From contig CM075942.1 in the NCBI GenBank assembly GCA_038030265.1, positions 46,280,751 to 46,344,750 on the forward strand: a DNA stretch of 64,000 nucleotides. The letters run 5' to 3'. The DNA comes from Corythucha ciliata. Taxonomy: Eukaryota; Arthropoda; Insecta; Hemiptera; Tingidae. Made by a program: the position numbers and the translations under genes. Positions 21,974 through 33,490 of this stretch are shown piece after piece. The notes under the pieces were generated by a model. The model had not been told where the DNA came from. It did no database searches and worked only from the letters and a program-made list of their open reading frames with translations. Position 1 is the first letter of the stretch; every line of letters begins with the position of its first letter.

Positions 21974-22072
21974 TGTTGCAATGCAAAATGAACTCACATG
22001 TTTTCAATAAAAAATAGTAATTAGTGTGTTTCAATTGCGTGTCTAATTGACAAATTATTAGGAGATACTACA
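21974..22072 (+). repeat. 3' LTR, 99 bp
   Basis: Partner of the LTR at 18056-18154, beginning TGTTGCAATGC and ending GAGATACTACA. Confidence 0.85.
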
Positions 22073-22189
22073 TTTATCACCTCTCCATTCACACACTCTT
22101 ACCCCCCCCCCCCCAAACAAGTAGTGGCGGTAATGGACCTACCGCCACTACCAACCAGTTCAATTGTTCTCCCCACTCAACGATAAACG

Positions 22190-22735
22190 TGTGTATTTTG
22201 GAAATCATTTAGAATTTCATCCCCTATTGTAATCCCCCCCCCCCAATTCAACTTTATCAAGAAATTTCTGTGGTAATCGAAGACTTTTGTTGGGTTCATT
22301 TAATTTTAGGTCAGCATTTTTTATTTGAATTTTGAAGCGCTGGGGGTAAACGAGTGACGTTTGGCGTTTTTCAAAAATTGCATCCCTTATTTTCTCCTTC
22401 AACATTTTTTAGAAATTTCTATCATAACCATAGTGTTTGTTCCATATCAACCGGTAATTGTGGTGACTGCTTGACCATATCAAACCCCATTTTCCACCCC
22501 TCCCTTTCCGCCATTTGCCCCACATACAATACCGACCCAGGTGTCATGACTATTGATTTCTGGGCCATAGTGTATTTCACTAAATAAATTTCTTCGAGAG
22601 TTATCAGGCTAACAAGTAAACGGCCATTAAGCAATAAATTCATTGAAACGTGAAAAAAACAACCTAATACGACCCATGTTTGCCACCTTTACGGCGAGAC
22701 CATTTGTGCATCTTTCAAAATGAAATGCATTAAAA
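22190..22735 (+). mobile_element. Old HINE-like repeat, copy d (no head)
   Basis: Diverged relative of the copy at 23346-24190. It shares the order ATTTCATCCCC, poly-C, GAAGCGC, then CACATACAATACCGACCC, GAGAGTTATC, GACCCATGTTTGCCACC and a tail ending AAAATGAAATGCATT. The left boundary is uncertain. Confidence 0.55.
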
Positions 22736-23345
22736 ACGCTTCTTTTCCGAAAGCATGGGCAATGTCGTAGACTTTCGAAAAAAAAATATCATGACCCTGT
22801 CCCTCTCTTTGTGACCCACAATGATACAACACATCATCCCCTAAGGCATACAATAGTCGTGGCACGGAGGAGGGGGGTTGAAAAAAATGTTCATCCCCCA
22901 ACTGACGTCATATTCTTTTTTCTGAGGTCGAACAACCTCTAACTATCAAATTTGAGTAGAATCTGAAAATTTGTATGGAGAACAAAAAATTGAAAATTTC
23001 TTTTTTCAATTTCATCGATTTTTGAAGTTGAAATAAATTTTCAAATTTTTTTTGGGTATTTTTCCTGGATAGGCTACCGTACAGTGGACATTTTGAGACC
23101 CTGCCGACGTCGATACGATGATTTTGGAAGGAGCTACGATTTTTCAAAGTGTGAAATTTTTGGGCAATTTAAATTTGAAAGACCGATTTGAATTACAATA
23201 CATAAAAATAATTCCTAGTTAGTGTTTTTCCGAAACATCCAGGTGGTAAAGCCCAAATCGCGCGAACGTAGATAAAGCGAGGAACCTTCTTTCGTTTTTC
23301 ATTTGAGACAAATTTTATTCACTAATCTGAAAGAAGAAAAAAAAA
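22736..23345. other. Non-coding, no feature recognised
   Basis: AT-rich spacer between two HINE-like copies. No gene supported. Confidence 0.4.
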
Positions 23346-24190
23346 TTTCGCTCCGGCAGCTGGCGGTCGGAAAGAGTGCATTTCATTCCGTATACGGATA
23401 CCCTAAGCCGTCCCAGAAGTAATAATTTTGATACCATAATTTGTTTCATTAAGCCGAACTGCTTCCTCTATTTTCACCACCCTCTCTTCAAAAATGTCGA
23501 AAAGTTTCCAAGGGCTTTGTAAGATTAAATTTTTGTGCCGTATTTTATAATACCTAAACGTGTGAATTTAAGCGATTTTTTTGAAATTTCATCCCCCATT
23601 TCACCCCCCCCCCCTCGTCAAAGTTTTTGATAAATCTCAATGGAAACCAGGGCTTTCGTTACATTAAATTATTGAGTCGAATTTTAGAGCGCTAAGATGA
23701 ACTAGTGAAGTTCAACGCTATTTTTACACTTCACACCGGAAAGACCACCCCCACCACCTTGACTTTTTCAAAAAATTAAAATGGGAATCAAAGGCTACTC
23801 TAACATGGAGTATACGTACTGAATATGATGCTTCTAGAATCAACTGGTGATTTATAGTGATTTTTTGACCATTTCAACCCCTATTTCCTCCACCTAGACC
23901 AATTTGGCCCAAATGCAATACCGACCGGGGTCTTATGACTACTAATTTTTGTGCCAAGGCGCGTTCCGCTAAATTAATTTCTTCGAGAGTTATCGTGCTA
24001 ACAAGAAAACGGCCATAAGCTTATAAATAAATAAACCAATATATATAAAGAAATATATATATATGAATTCCGGAGACCACTGAATTCGTGTTCTAGAGGT
24101 TCTGAAACATGAAAAAAACATGACATGACCCATGTTTGCCACGATCACGACGAGACCAATAGTGCATTTTCAGAATGAAATGCACTAAAA
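23346..24190 (+). mobile_element. HINE/Helentron-like repeat, copy e, complete head and tail
   Basis: The head is TTTCGCTCCGGCAGCTGGCG followed by AAAGAGTGCATTTCATTC. One full internal unit includes GGAATCAAAGGCTACTCTAA, ACCAATTTGGCCCAAATGC and GAGAGTTATCGTGCTAACAA. An AT microsatellite follows, then the conserved block CCGGAGACCACTGAATTC, then the terminal hairpin AGTGCATTTTCAGAATGAAATGCACT (broken here for reading: stem AGTGCATTT with AAATGCACT). The stem sequence repeats the subterminal head sequence. It is non-coding and therefore non-autonomous. Confidence 0.75.
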
Positions 24191-27100
24191 GGCAGAAACC
24201 AGAAAAAATTCGACCCCTTCGAATGTAACCTTGGAACTTGGGTGGGAGCTTGGGAGGGTAATGCAAACGATGAATGAATCCCTCTTGGTGCTGCGGGGGG
24301 GGGGGTGGCGTACGATCAAGCCACTTGCGGAAAACAGCTAATCTATTTGAACATGATTAAGGCAATAATTATTTTTTTAATTCCACCGTTTTACAATTAG
24401 CCGGATTTTTTTTTCGACTTTTCTTTTTACCTAAATTTTTAATATATTATTATGTTTCGACTAGCAGAGCGTTTAAAAAAAAAAATTTTAAATTCAATTT
24501 AAAATTCGAGGAAATTCAAATTCAAAATTTCGGCTCTGAAGGCCAAATTTGATTCCTATAAGGTTTCATATGAGTCCATAAAAAATGAAATATTCCAAAT
24601 ACTTTAGGCGTAAAACGGTGGAGAAAAATGTGGGCGGGAGGGGGGTACTTGCATGGCCCCTTAAGGTTCGGCTTGAAGATAAGTCGAACTTAAGGGAAAA
24701 AACGCATTGCATTTTGTGTAAACAAGGTTCGGTTTAGTTAAGCTGAAAGTGAAATCCACGATAAGTCCACCACTGCATCAACCAGTATCAATCTATACGA
24801 CCTTCGACGCCCTATTTCGTGGGCACCAAAAAACCAAAATATAATGACACATTTGCACCTTTAACGTGGTAGAAACGGTTTATCTCGGGCGAAGAAGAAT
24901 ACTGTACGACCTTTATAAAACAATTTGAGGGGCACGGGGCCCGTGGGAGAGCACGCGCCCCCGTGTTGATCCGACCCAAGGGGCAGCTTTTGAATACCCG
25001 ATATTTATTCCAAGTTATAGATCGAGTACATAGCGTATGGCTTATCCTTGGACCGTGCGTATCTCTTTTCACGCTGCAGCCATTCTCCCTTCGGAGCGTG
25101 CGTTTATACAAAAGCGTAAATATCATCGAGATTAATACCCCGTTTTGTTTTTCTACACGCACCTAATAGCATCACTGCACGACGTCGACTTTAGTTTTAC
25201 ATTTTAAAAAAACCCAATTTACGTGTGAAAATTCCATTATTGATAACGGTTGTTTAAAATTTATTGATCGGCGAGGGAGGTGAAAATTATGAGCAATTGA
25301 AAAATTTACTATATATGTATATTTGAATCTTCAAGGCCAGTATTGAATTGATTAAATTTGCATAACGCAATATAACCCTTAGTGACTTCTTGCTGCCATA
25401 GCTTTGATATCAGCAGTTTTTTTTGTTTTTTTTACAACCAACAAATAAATTGCGCCATAGTGGCTAGTAGGAAGGTGGCGTTCTAAAAATTCATAGTCAA
25501 ACCCCTCCCATTATTACAATCTTTAACGTTTCCTATCGTAGCCCCCTAATTGTGGGCAGAGACATTCGACGGTAATGTATCGAAGAAATCCTATACTAAA
25601 TTTTATTTTTACGAGTTTTATTACCTTGCGTTTTCGCACAGCGCAGGATGAGAGAGTATAATACACACGGATAAGACACACTTAACAATTTGCTACGGTA
25701 GAGCTCGTTTGGATGGGCGAAGAAATAGGTGTAGCAAAAACACCAAGGCTATTCCTCCGTAGGAATACATTGGAATAACGCTTTCTTTGTCTGTACCTTC
25801 AACTCGACTGTTGTGTCTAAAGCTTCCCTTGTTTTCGCATCTTCAAGAGGGAGACTTCTAGTAACATAAAGGAATTGGAAGTTTGTTTCTTCCAAGACAA
25901 GTGACATGAATAGTCAATAAAAATCGCAAATAAATGTGTGGAGGAGGAGGGTTTAAGAACCGAACCAAAGTCAAAATGACTCTTTTTCAGACCGTCTCGA
26001 GAACAATATTGTAAATTCAAACGCGAAGCCCATGCATTTTATTTTAATTCCTCCGTCGTTTTCGCGTCCCTCGTTATTCCGACTGTTTGAGTGTTAGCCT
26101 CCCTCTGTCTCACTCACTCTCCCACGTGCAGACAAACGGCGCTTGCAATATTGGACATTAAAAGTTTTCAAAGCGACCCAAGGGGAGAATGGCTTAGAAG
26201 TCAGACGGTTGAACATGCAAAGTTTTTGATTTAAGATCGCCAGGCGTTGTGACATTTGTTGAGGCAACACCCCTTAAAACCATTTCATTTTTGTTTTGTT
26301 TTTCTTTTATGCCGTGTTTTTGAAACAGTTCAAGTGGAGCAATCATGAAAAATAGTGCCGCGTTCGAGGCTGTTAATCAAAAACGCTGTGAAGCCCACGT
26401 TATGATAGTTAAAAAAAAGAACAATTCTTTTAAAAAACAATTTGTTGGGCTGTGAAAAGTAAAGAAGTGACAGTCGGCACATAACGCTTCGAAATATCGC
26501 GGCCATTGTGCCGTTAATTGAATTTTCCGTTCGATTATTTTACTCGTCAAGCGAAACAATTTTTTCAGGCCAAAATGCTTTTTCTTAGGGTGTTCAAGAC
26601 CTTTTAATTTGTACCTATAGAGCGGGGCTATAGAGCAAACCAACGGTAATATTTTGTTAATGAAACTAAAGAACAAAGTCTCTAAGTTCGGTACTGTGTA
26701 ATTTTCCTCAGTTAGCAAGCAACAATTGGCTACAACTTTATGTTTTCTCCCTTCACCCGTTGTAATGATTGTAACTATGTTTCCGCCGTCTCTGAAGCAT
26801 TAATAAAAGACTGACAACGATTTGTTTTTGTTTTTTATCGGTGCTAACCCTCAAGGGAAACAAGTATAAAAATATTTTATGGATAAGTCTGGATGTCTTG
26901 TCCATGTGCAAAGTAAGAGATGAACAACTTCATTTCTTGTTCGTACCTAGTCCTGGCGTTAGAAGTTGTTTTTAACCTTGAAAATCGGGATCAAAGGTCA
27001 AAGTTTTGTATAAGAAAGCTGAATTTTCCAGCATTAATTGATATTCATACGCGGAAGCCCACCAGTCTCCACCTTGACTGACAAGGAGAGGACATAGCCA

Positions 27101-27589
27101 TGTAGGGATATATTGGACCAACGAGTACTGCTTCTTTTTCCTGGGGCCCAGGAAAATTTCGGAACATAGGAAAATTCGAATTTAGAACATTCAACTTTTT
27201 GGTCAAATGAAGGTGTTTTTTGCAGGTAAGTGACTTGGGAAATTAGATAAAAATACTTAACAAATTCTAAAAAAAAATTTACTACCGCTGCGGTAAGGCT
27301 AAAAAACCAAGCGGGGTTCGGGGAGAACCACCTAATTTTTTCTTTAAATCTAAAAATAAATTATAAAATTCAAGTTTCTCACTCTAAAAACCACGTACGT
27401 ACAGGGTTTGTAGAGAAAAACCGTTAACATTACTATACGCGCGTCATTTTTAAGCCTTTAGACGCATCCTTAAGGATTAAGGCTATAATAGATAAAATCG
27501 CTGGTCCCCATTTTATGTGGTCCCTTAGACGTCTAAAGTTGAGAAGGCGCAATAATGTGCTTTTCTTGGGATAAGTACGCGGCTATAAA
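24191..27589. other. 3.4 kb AT-rich non-coding DNA
   Basis: No supported gene. Frames of 116 codons (24812-25162 minus) and 113 codons (26377-26718 minus) show no domain, no splice context and biased composition, so I do not annotate them. A G run is at 24296-24305. Confidence 0.45.
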
Positions 27590-28175
27590 ACTGTGAAAAA
27601 CCACTCATTCGCAGTTTCTCGACGCGTCTTCCAAACCAGAATAAAGAAACGCTAATTCGAGGCTAAAATATAGAAAAACGGCTAATTCACGGCTGACAAT
27701 GAGAAAAGTTGCAAATTCGCATAGAGAGAAGTGAAAAAACCAGATTAATAAATCACGGCTAAAATTGAGAAAAATCGTTAATTCGGGAGTGGGGGGGGGG
27801 GGGTAAACGTGACTTTGTGACTAAAATTGCAAATAAAATTGAGAAAGAGCAGTAATTCACCGCTAAAATGGAGGCAAAATTTTAAAAAAATCTCTAACTA
27901 GTGGCTAAAATTAAGAAAACACCAATTGCTACTATTAAAGGCAATTTCCCCCCTAAAATGGAGAAAAACCGCCAATGCACGCAGCTAAAAGTAAAAAATT
28001 CGAATTGATAACAAGCACTATACTTCGCGGATAAACCGGGAAAATCACTAAATAGCGGCTAAAATTGCGAAAAACACTAATTCGCTGCAAAAATTGTGAC
28101 CAATTGCTAGTTCGGGAATAAAATTGAGACAAATGGCTAATTCGCGGATAAAATTGAGATAAAGCGTCTAGGGGC
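27590..28175. repeat. Degenerate ~30-bp repeat array, GCTAAAATTGAGAAAA type
   Basis: The longest array of this family: about 15-18 irregular copies of GCTAAAATTGAGAAAAACGC and CTAATTCGCGGCTAAAA. A G run interrupts it at 27789-27801. The minus-strand frame across it (27953-28330) merely translates the repeat. Confidence 0.7.
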
Positions 28176-29395
28176 GTCCAAATCCAGTCTTGCACCAGCA
28201 CCCTTCGCCTGATTGGGTTTTTTTGTGTTTTGTTGCTCAAAGGATTGCCTTGATTTTTCTCCATTACTTTCATCGACTTCTTATAGTCCCACAACAAGTG
28301 GGCGAAGCAAACGCGTCGACCGTTTCGCATTTAGACAAAAGCCGTTGGTCCGGAATCCCTTCGAGGCAATCGCCTAAGCTAATCTTTTGTAAGAAGAGTT
28401 TAAATATTCTTTGTGCGATGCGCCTTGTCTTCTTTTAATGTGAGAGAGATGGAGAAAGAAAGAAAAACAAAGGGAAGGGGTGGCGTTGAGGGGGTCGGAG
28501 AGAAAAGGAGTCGAAGGAATCACGTCGGCACACACACTCTTCTTGTGGTCTTTAAAATACGCAATTTATTATTCTTTGCAACTTGCACATAATACCTAGC
28601 ACAAGAGGCTTGTGCCGCCTCTGAAGTGAATCAAGCGGAAATAGGAGAATATAACGTAATGATGGACAGGAGATTAGACTTCACCGCGAGAGGTTATCGT
28701 GAGAAAAATTTATGCACAAAGTGTTTTATCAAAATGTTAATCAGAAACAGTTTTCGAGAATAAAAAAAGATCATTTTTCAATTTATACACTGACGTTGAG
28801 AGCTCCTTCGCAAGAAGAATGTCAGATTAGCTCAGCATACTTTCATTTTTAAGCATTTACCGGCATATTTGAAATTAAAACCTGCAGCAAGGGCCAACCT
28901 CACACAGTCGCAGTATAAATTCCAATTCGATTGTTCATACTGATAGAACTTAAACCAACATTAGGCAAAGGTTAAGCCAACTATAGGATTGTTCGTTAAA
29001 GCCGGGAGAAAAGTCCACCGACTGGGTTGACACCCCACCCCTCCACCAGTACGTTACATACATGTAACATGAAGTGTAGATCGTATTGATAAAGGGCTCA
29101 CAATCAGTGTGGACTTCTGTCTCTTTTTGAGTTCTTGTTGGAAGTCAAAAAAGTAGTGTTGTGGGTAACTGATCAGCCTAGAATTCACCCAATGAGGAAG
29201 GTGCGTGTATAGGAAAATTTGGTCAGAGAAACTTTCAGTCTGAACTATGGCTAAATAATACGATTGGCGCCCACAGAAATGCACGAAATTAGGGTTTGAA
29301 GGGTTTAAGAGAGGGAACCCCGCTCCATAGTGACGTGTCACGTATACCTATTCACGCCTTCTCGTTTTCATTGGGGTGGGCGTCACCTTCCATGG
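28176..29395. other. Non-coding, no feature recognised
   Basis: No supported gene. Several short frames on both strands lack recognisable domains. Confidence 0.4.
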
Positions 29396-29399
29396 CTGA

Positions 29400-29655
29400 A
29401 AGTCTGACGCCGTGGCAAAGCTCAAACCATAGTAGAACTCCAACCGCAGAAGCGCTTTTGCTGAAACGAGCGAAACTCAAAACCACAGTGAAGCTCTAGT
29501 CACACAGCCACAGCAAAAGGACCTACCACAGCAAACCTCCAGCCAGAGTTGAGCTCCAAACTGTGGAGCTCAAGCTGTGGTTGGAGTAGAGTTCCAACCA
29601 CAGTTCACTTCCTTCAAAGTTCCAAATCCAACCACAGTAAAACTCAGTAAACCAA
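29400..29655. repeat. Degenerate repeat, AACCACAGCAAAGCTCCAA type
   Basis: A string of ~20-28-base variants of CCACAGCAAAGCTCCAACCA. The family recurs at 50480-50645 and in a long array at 59240-59960. Confidence 0.65.
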
Positions 29656-29659
29656 AGTA

Positions 29660-29955
29660 AAGATTTTGCTGGTTTATCGGCTCACTCAATAACAAATTTC
29701 GCGGGTTAGGCTGTTCAAAACTCAAATTCCGCGTGATGAACTCATTAAAAATCCATTTTGCGGCTTTGAATCACCAAAATGTAGTATTATGGGGTCGTCA
29801 CCTTGATGAAACCAATTTTGCGGTCCTGGCTCCATGAAAAAATTCAAATTTTGTGGATTTCCTCTTTTCCGAAAATCAATTTCGCAGGTTCGGTTGTAAC
29901 TCAAAAACAAAATTTTGCTGGTTCAATTCTACAAAAAACTATTTTCGCTGTTCAA
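29660..29955. repeat. Degenerate repeat, AAATTTCGCGGGTT type
   Basis: Repeated phrases such as AACAAATTTCGCGGGTTAGG, CCATTTTGCGGCTTTGAATC and AATCAATTTCGCAGGTTCGG. It follows the AACCACAG array directly. Confidence 0.6.
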
Positions 29956-29961
29956 ATGACC

Positions 29962-30399
29962 AATGGGGAACTTGCATGAATCTCAGATTGGGAAGAAAAG
30001 CATACCAGTGATTTGACCCGTGAACTGAAGGATAATAACGGAATTTGCAACCCGATTGGTGCGTTTTAAGATTTTTAAATTTTCTTCGGGAGGGGATGGA
30101 TGGTGCGAGGGGAAATGACGTAAATCATTACTTGTGAAGCATTTGAGGGAACTCTAAAATTGTTTGTTTACAAATAACTTGAAAAATGTCCCTTCAGTAA
30201 GCACGTCTAACCCCCTCTTTCCCACATCATCCATTTCAATAAATAAGTTTTGACGTAATCGAACCCCCTCTCAAAATTTTTAAAAATTGCAAAAAAAGCA
30301 TCCATGATTGATTTCAGAGTTTAATGTGAGCAATATAGGCTTGTGGAAGAGCCCTCTTTGAGAAACACCAACTTTTAAAAAATGTGCAAGTTTCCCATT
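29962..30399. mobile_element. MITE (ATGGGGAACTTGCA family)
   Basis: Inverted ends AATGGGGAACTTGCATGAAT and TGCAAGTTTCCCATT. The interior is about 90% similar by eye to the copy at 60168-60587. No coding capacity. Confidence 0.7.
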
Positions 30400-30609
30400 T
30401 CGTGACGGTTCACACCAGTGTTGTCTGTTCTGTACGGTGGAGGGGAGAGCGTAATTTGGCTCTCCAAAAACCGGATAATTCCGGGATTTTTGCGGTTACA
30501 ATGAAAAAAAGTGATCAAGATGGAACAAAAGCACGATTAGGGCTATTTTAACTTCATGTTTCATTCGCGGTATATATGTAGAAATCAAAATTAAGAAAAA
30601 ATCAATTTA
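30400..30609. other. Non-coding spacer
   Basis: Nothing recognisable. Confidence 0.4.
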
Positions 30610-30741
30610 GGCCCGTATTCGTAGTCGTCATTCAGGCATTCGCTTATTTCGACTCGTAACAGATGATTCACTAATTAAAACGACCGATTTGAAGTCGCTT
30701 AAGCAAACACTCAGCTTGAGTGACGACTATGAATGCGGCCC
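30610..30741. mobile_element. MITE (GGCCCGTATTCGTAGTCGTC), Harbinger-like
   Basis: 132 bp with imperfect inverted ends GGCCCGTATTCGTAGTCGTC and TGACGACTATGAATGCGGCC, flanked by TTA on both sides (30607-30609 and 30742-30744). Confidence 0.75.
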
Positions 30742-31115
30742 TTAGCCTACTATTCACTGTTAGTGAAGTAAAACCACCATTTTGACTACTCGGTACTCGC
30801 CTTTTAAACGTACTGTAGTGTAGATAGCGCTGCGATAGAACTGATGCGCAGTGATACGCATTATAGAAACTCTATGGTTAGTTTCATTATTTCCAGTTTT
30901 TTCGTTAGTATTTTGATAAATTATGAATTATTATGGGCTGATTGTGACTTGTGACACCATGGCACCCTACTACGCAAAGGGATAAGGAAAAAGCAATCCG
31001 GCGAATATGTTGCGAGCGACAAACGTCAAACGTGAGATGTTCCCGAACGTGTCGTCCCACCCCTGTTCATGAAGTTCATGTTTCAAGTATTTACCGCGTT
31101 TAGAACTTTACATGC

Positions 31116-31309
31116 ACCCAATAAACCAGGAAATGTTTTTTAAATGTTTGTCCAATATTCGACCATTGAAAAAATATTATCAATGCAAAAAAAAATTTAT
31201 GCCATATTGATTGACCAAACCCCAATCCAATGGGACATGACAAACGTTGATTAAATATTGATATGAAATATTTATAAAATATTCTTTCATTGATTTTGGT
31301 TTACTGGGC
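31116..31309. mobile_element. Possible short MITE (CCCAATAAACCA)
   Basis: The ends CCCAATAAACCAGGAAATG and TTTTGGTTTACTGGG are imperfect inverted copies enclosing very AT-rich DNA. No target duplication is certain. Confidence 0.35.
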
Positions 31310-31348
31310 AGGGTTTGGAACTTTGCTGGGGTTGGACCTGCTTTGTGG

Positions 31349-31763
31349 CAAAAACCGAACGACTAACGAGTGTGGGCGAACTTTTCCCGCTCGGGAGAAA
31401 AAAACAAAAAACGTTCATCATCCATTTTCATTATTTCATTCAAATTCGACGTTAAGTTATGTTGCGTGATGTGTAACCGTGTGTGCACGTGAGGACTTGT
31501 TAAAATCACCGAAAAAGAAAGCCGGCTGCGATTGAGATGTGGTGTCCTCTCCGCCGTCCAAAAAAAGACCACTTGTCCGGACGTAGCGCAAAACTGTTCT
31601 TCTGTTCGGCACTTCGGCATCGGATGAAGTCGTGAGGTACGTCCTTTTCTGATAATCCTCCTATTCCTTTGATTGCCCCCTTTTACCTAATCCCCCCCCC
31701 TTATGGTGAGCAGCTCCTAACTACGCTCACTTTTATTGTTAAAAGTTTAATAACAATTAACAT
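31349..31763 (+). repeat. BEL/Pao 5' LTR
   Basis: Begins CAAAAACCGAACGACTAACG and ends AATAACAATTAACAT. TGGCCCTCCAAAGG, a plausible primer-binding site, follows at 31764. Confidence 0.78.
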
Positions 31764-32064
31764 TGGCCCTCCAAAGGTCTTTGTTGTTCAATTTTGAATA
31801 AGTTCAGCCTTCACACATGCCAATTGTTGTAAGTACGGATGAAACCTTGGGCGAGCGGATAGCTTGGCGGCTCTTCTTTCTTATTCACCCTTTTGCTCAC
31901 GTTAGCGTTCTTTAGCGCCGTCGTTCTGTCTCCTTCTGTGCCATCTTTTCACAGGGAAGGTCGAAATCGAAACGAACTTTTTTTGATAACCCCCCCACCC
32001 GCTACTTTGTTAGAGTGAGCCACTCCACGTCTGTTTATTTTGTTTTCAATTTTTAATTTCTTAA

Positions 32065-32181
32065 AATGAATGTCGCTCAAATTAAAAAGGAATATTCGCG
32101 TCTCAAATTCGTTATTGGCCGTTTAGAGTCCTCAAACGAGGAAAATACATTGACTGATTTCCTTGAAACTTCAAATGAATA
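32065..32181 (+). pseudogene. Possible N-terminal Gag remnant of BEL/Pao
   Basis: A short frame opening MNVAQIKKEYSRLKFVIGRL and ending after about 38 codons. Its charged helical start and place after the 5' LTR fit a BEL Gag beginning. Identification rests mostly on position. Confidence 0.4.
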
Positions 32182-32189
32182 GAATTCAT

Positions 32190-32663
32190 GGAAACGTCAT
32201 TCTTACTTATGAGGAAATGACCATGGTTCTTACACGTATTGAATGTTTTTGAAATTCACGTCTATTGACCCCATTAAGCGCGGACCCTAGTGACCTTGAC
32301 ACACTTACTCCGGGGCATTTCTTGACTTAAAGTCCCCTCGTGGCTATTCCACTTCCGATTCTGGCACGGGCACCAGTAAATAACCTCAAACGCTGGAAGT
32401 TAGTTCAGCATCTGCAAAACACCTTCTGCTCCAGGAGGCGGCGCGAATATTTGTTAGTCCTTCTCAAGGAAGATAATTTGCCTCCACTTGCTTGGTCAAC
32501 AGGCCGCATCATTAGCATACACCCTGGAAAGGATGGCCACGTTCAAGTGGTGACTGTTCGCACTGTTACATATTATGAGAACGGAAGAAGAGCCTTCCGT
32601 GAATACAGTCGCCCGGCGGTCAAAATCGTTCCTCTACCTATGGAGGACGATCCTAAAGTTTGA
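32190..32663 (+). pseudogene. BEL/Pao Pol C-terminus (integrase end and DUF5641 domain)
   Basis: The end of integrase is visible as ILTYEEMTMVLTRIE and, in a shifted frame, LSADPSDLDTLTPGHFL, the hallmark linker of BEL/Pao Pol. The intact frame 32340-32663 then gives the DUF5641 region: LVLLKEDNLPPLAWSTGRI, HPGKDGHVQVVTVRT, and SRPAVKIVPLP. This domain ends Pol in this superfamily. Everything upstream (protease, RT, RNase H, integrase core) is missing, so it is non-autonomous. Confidence 0.8.
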
Positions 32664-32807
32664 TGTGCTAAACTTCTGTTGTTCAGGGGGATGGGGATGT
32701 TCAGTTTTTTTTTTTTTTTTTTTTTCTTACTTATAATGCTTCTTGTCCTTTTGCATCCTCCTCTTTCCCCCTCATGTTCATCGTTCTCTTCCCCTTCCTA
32801 TAATACC

Positions 32808-33193
32808 CAAAAACCGAACGACTAACGAGTGTGGGCGAACTTTTCCCGATCGGAAGAAAAAAAAACGTCCATTATTCATTCGACGTTAAGTTATGTTGAG
32901 TGCTGTGTAACTGCGTGTGCATGTGAGGACTTTTTAAAACCACCGAAAAAGAAACCCGGCTGCGATTGAGTTGTGGTGTCCTCTCCGCCGTCCAAAAAAA
33001 GACCACTTGTCCGGACGTAGCGCAAAATTGTTCTTCTGTTCGGCATCGGATGAAATCGTGAGGTACGTCCTTTTCTAATAATCCTCCTATTCCTTCGATT
33101 GCCGCCTTTTACCTAATTCCCCCCTCCCTCCTACGGTGAGCAGCTCCTAACTCCACTCAATTTTATTGTTAAAAGTTTAATAACAATTAACAC
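32808..33193 (+). repeat. BEL/Pao 3' LTR
   Basis: Same start and end as 31349-31763 but 29 bases shorter, mainly from a loss near 32870-32885. Confidence 0.78.
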
Positions 33194-33199
33194 TGTGGT

Positions 33200-33490
33200 T
33201 GGGCCATTTGAATAAGGTTTTTTTGGGAGAGCTAACCCCGTGAAATCAGTTTTGAATTGGGCTAACGGGAGGGGGTGTTGAAAGAGCCAAAGGGACGTAA
33301 TTGCCTATAACTCGTGGATTTGCTGTTTCACGGTTCACGGTACTGGACTGCAAACAAGCCTCGGCTTTTTTGGCAGTCAGTTTTGCGAAATCATCTTTTC
33401 TAGTGAGCAAAATCCGCGAAACTGGGGTCCGTGAGGGCCAATTTCACGAAATTTGGATTTTCGAAGGGGCACACCTGCGAAATCCAGGAT
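33200..33490. repeat. Degenerate repeat, AAATCAGTTTTGAATTGGGC type
   Basis: Further copies of the CGCGAAATTGG / GGTTTTTGAGTGAG phrase family in the orientation opposite to 14640-15045. Confidence 0.5.

Larger units (their letters stand above)
18056..22072 (+). mobile_element. Mag-clade Ty3/gypsy LTR retrotransposon, decayed
   Basis: A 4.0-kb element with 99-bp LTRs, a primer-binding site after the 5' LTR and a purine tract before the 3' LTR. Gag and Pol are in the order protease, RT, RNase H, integrase. Very short LTRs, the CPAKGKYC-type zinc knuckle and the SDD variant of the RT active site fit the Mag clade known from insects. The flanks GTTAT (18051-18055) and TTTAT (22073-22077) are a near-match five-base target duplication. 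Stops and frame changes in gag, RT, RNase H and integrase show it is inactive. Confidence 0.85.
31349..33193 (+). mobile_element. BEL/Pao LTR retrotransposon, internally deleted
   Basis: Two LTRs (31349-31763 and 32808-33193) enclose only 1044 bases. TGTGG lies on both sides (31344-31348 and 33194-33198), a five-base target duplication as expected for BEL/Pao. The interior keeps the beginning of gag and the end of pol, with several kilobases missing between. The LTRs differ by an indel of about 30 bases. Confidence 0.8.

Noticed and set aside
24812..25162. 116-codon minus-strand open frame
   Set aside because: No recognisable domain, no splice or codon pattern, and surrounded by AT-rich non-coding DNA; likely chance.
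26377..26718. 113-codon minus-strand open frame
   Set aside because: Phenylalanine- and lysine-rich translation of AT-rich sequence; nothing supports a gene.
27590..28175. CRISPR-like appearance of short repeats separated by short spacers
   Set aside because: Repeats are degenerate and spacing irregular, in a eukaryotic sequence with no cas genes.
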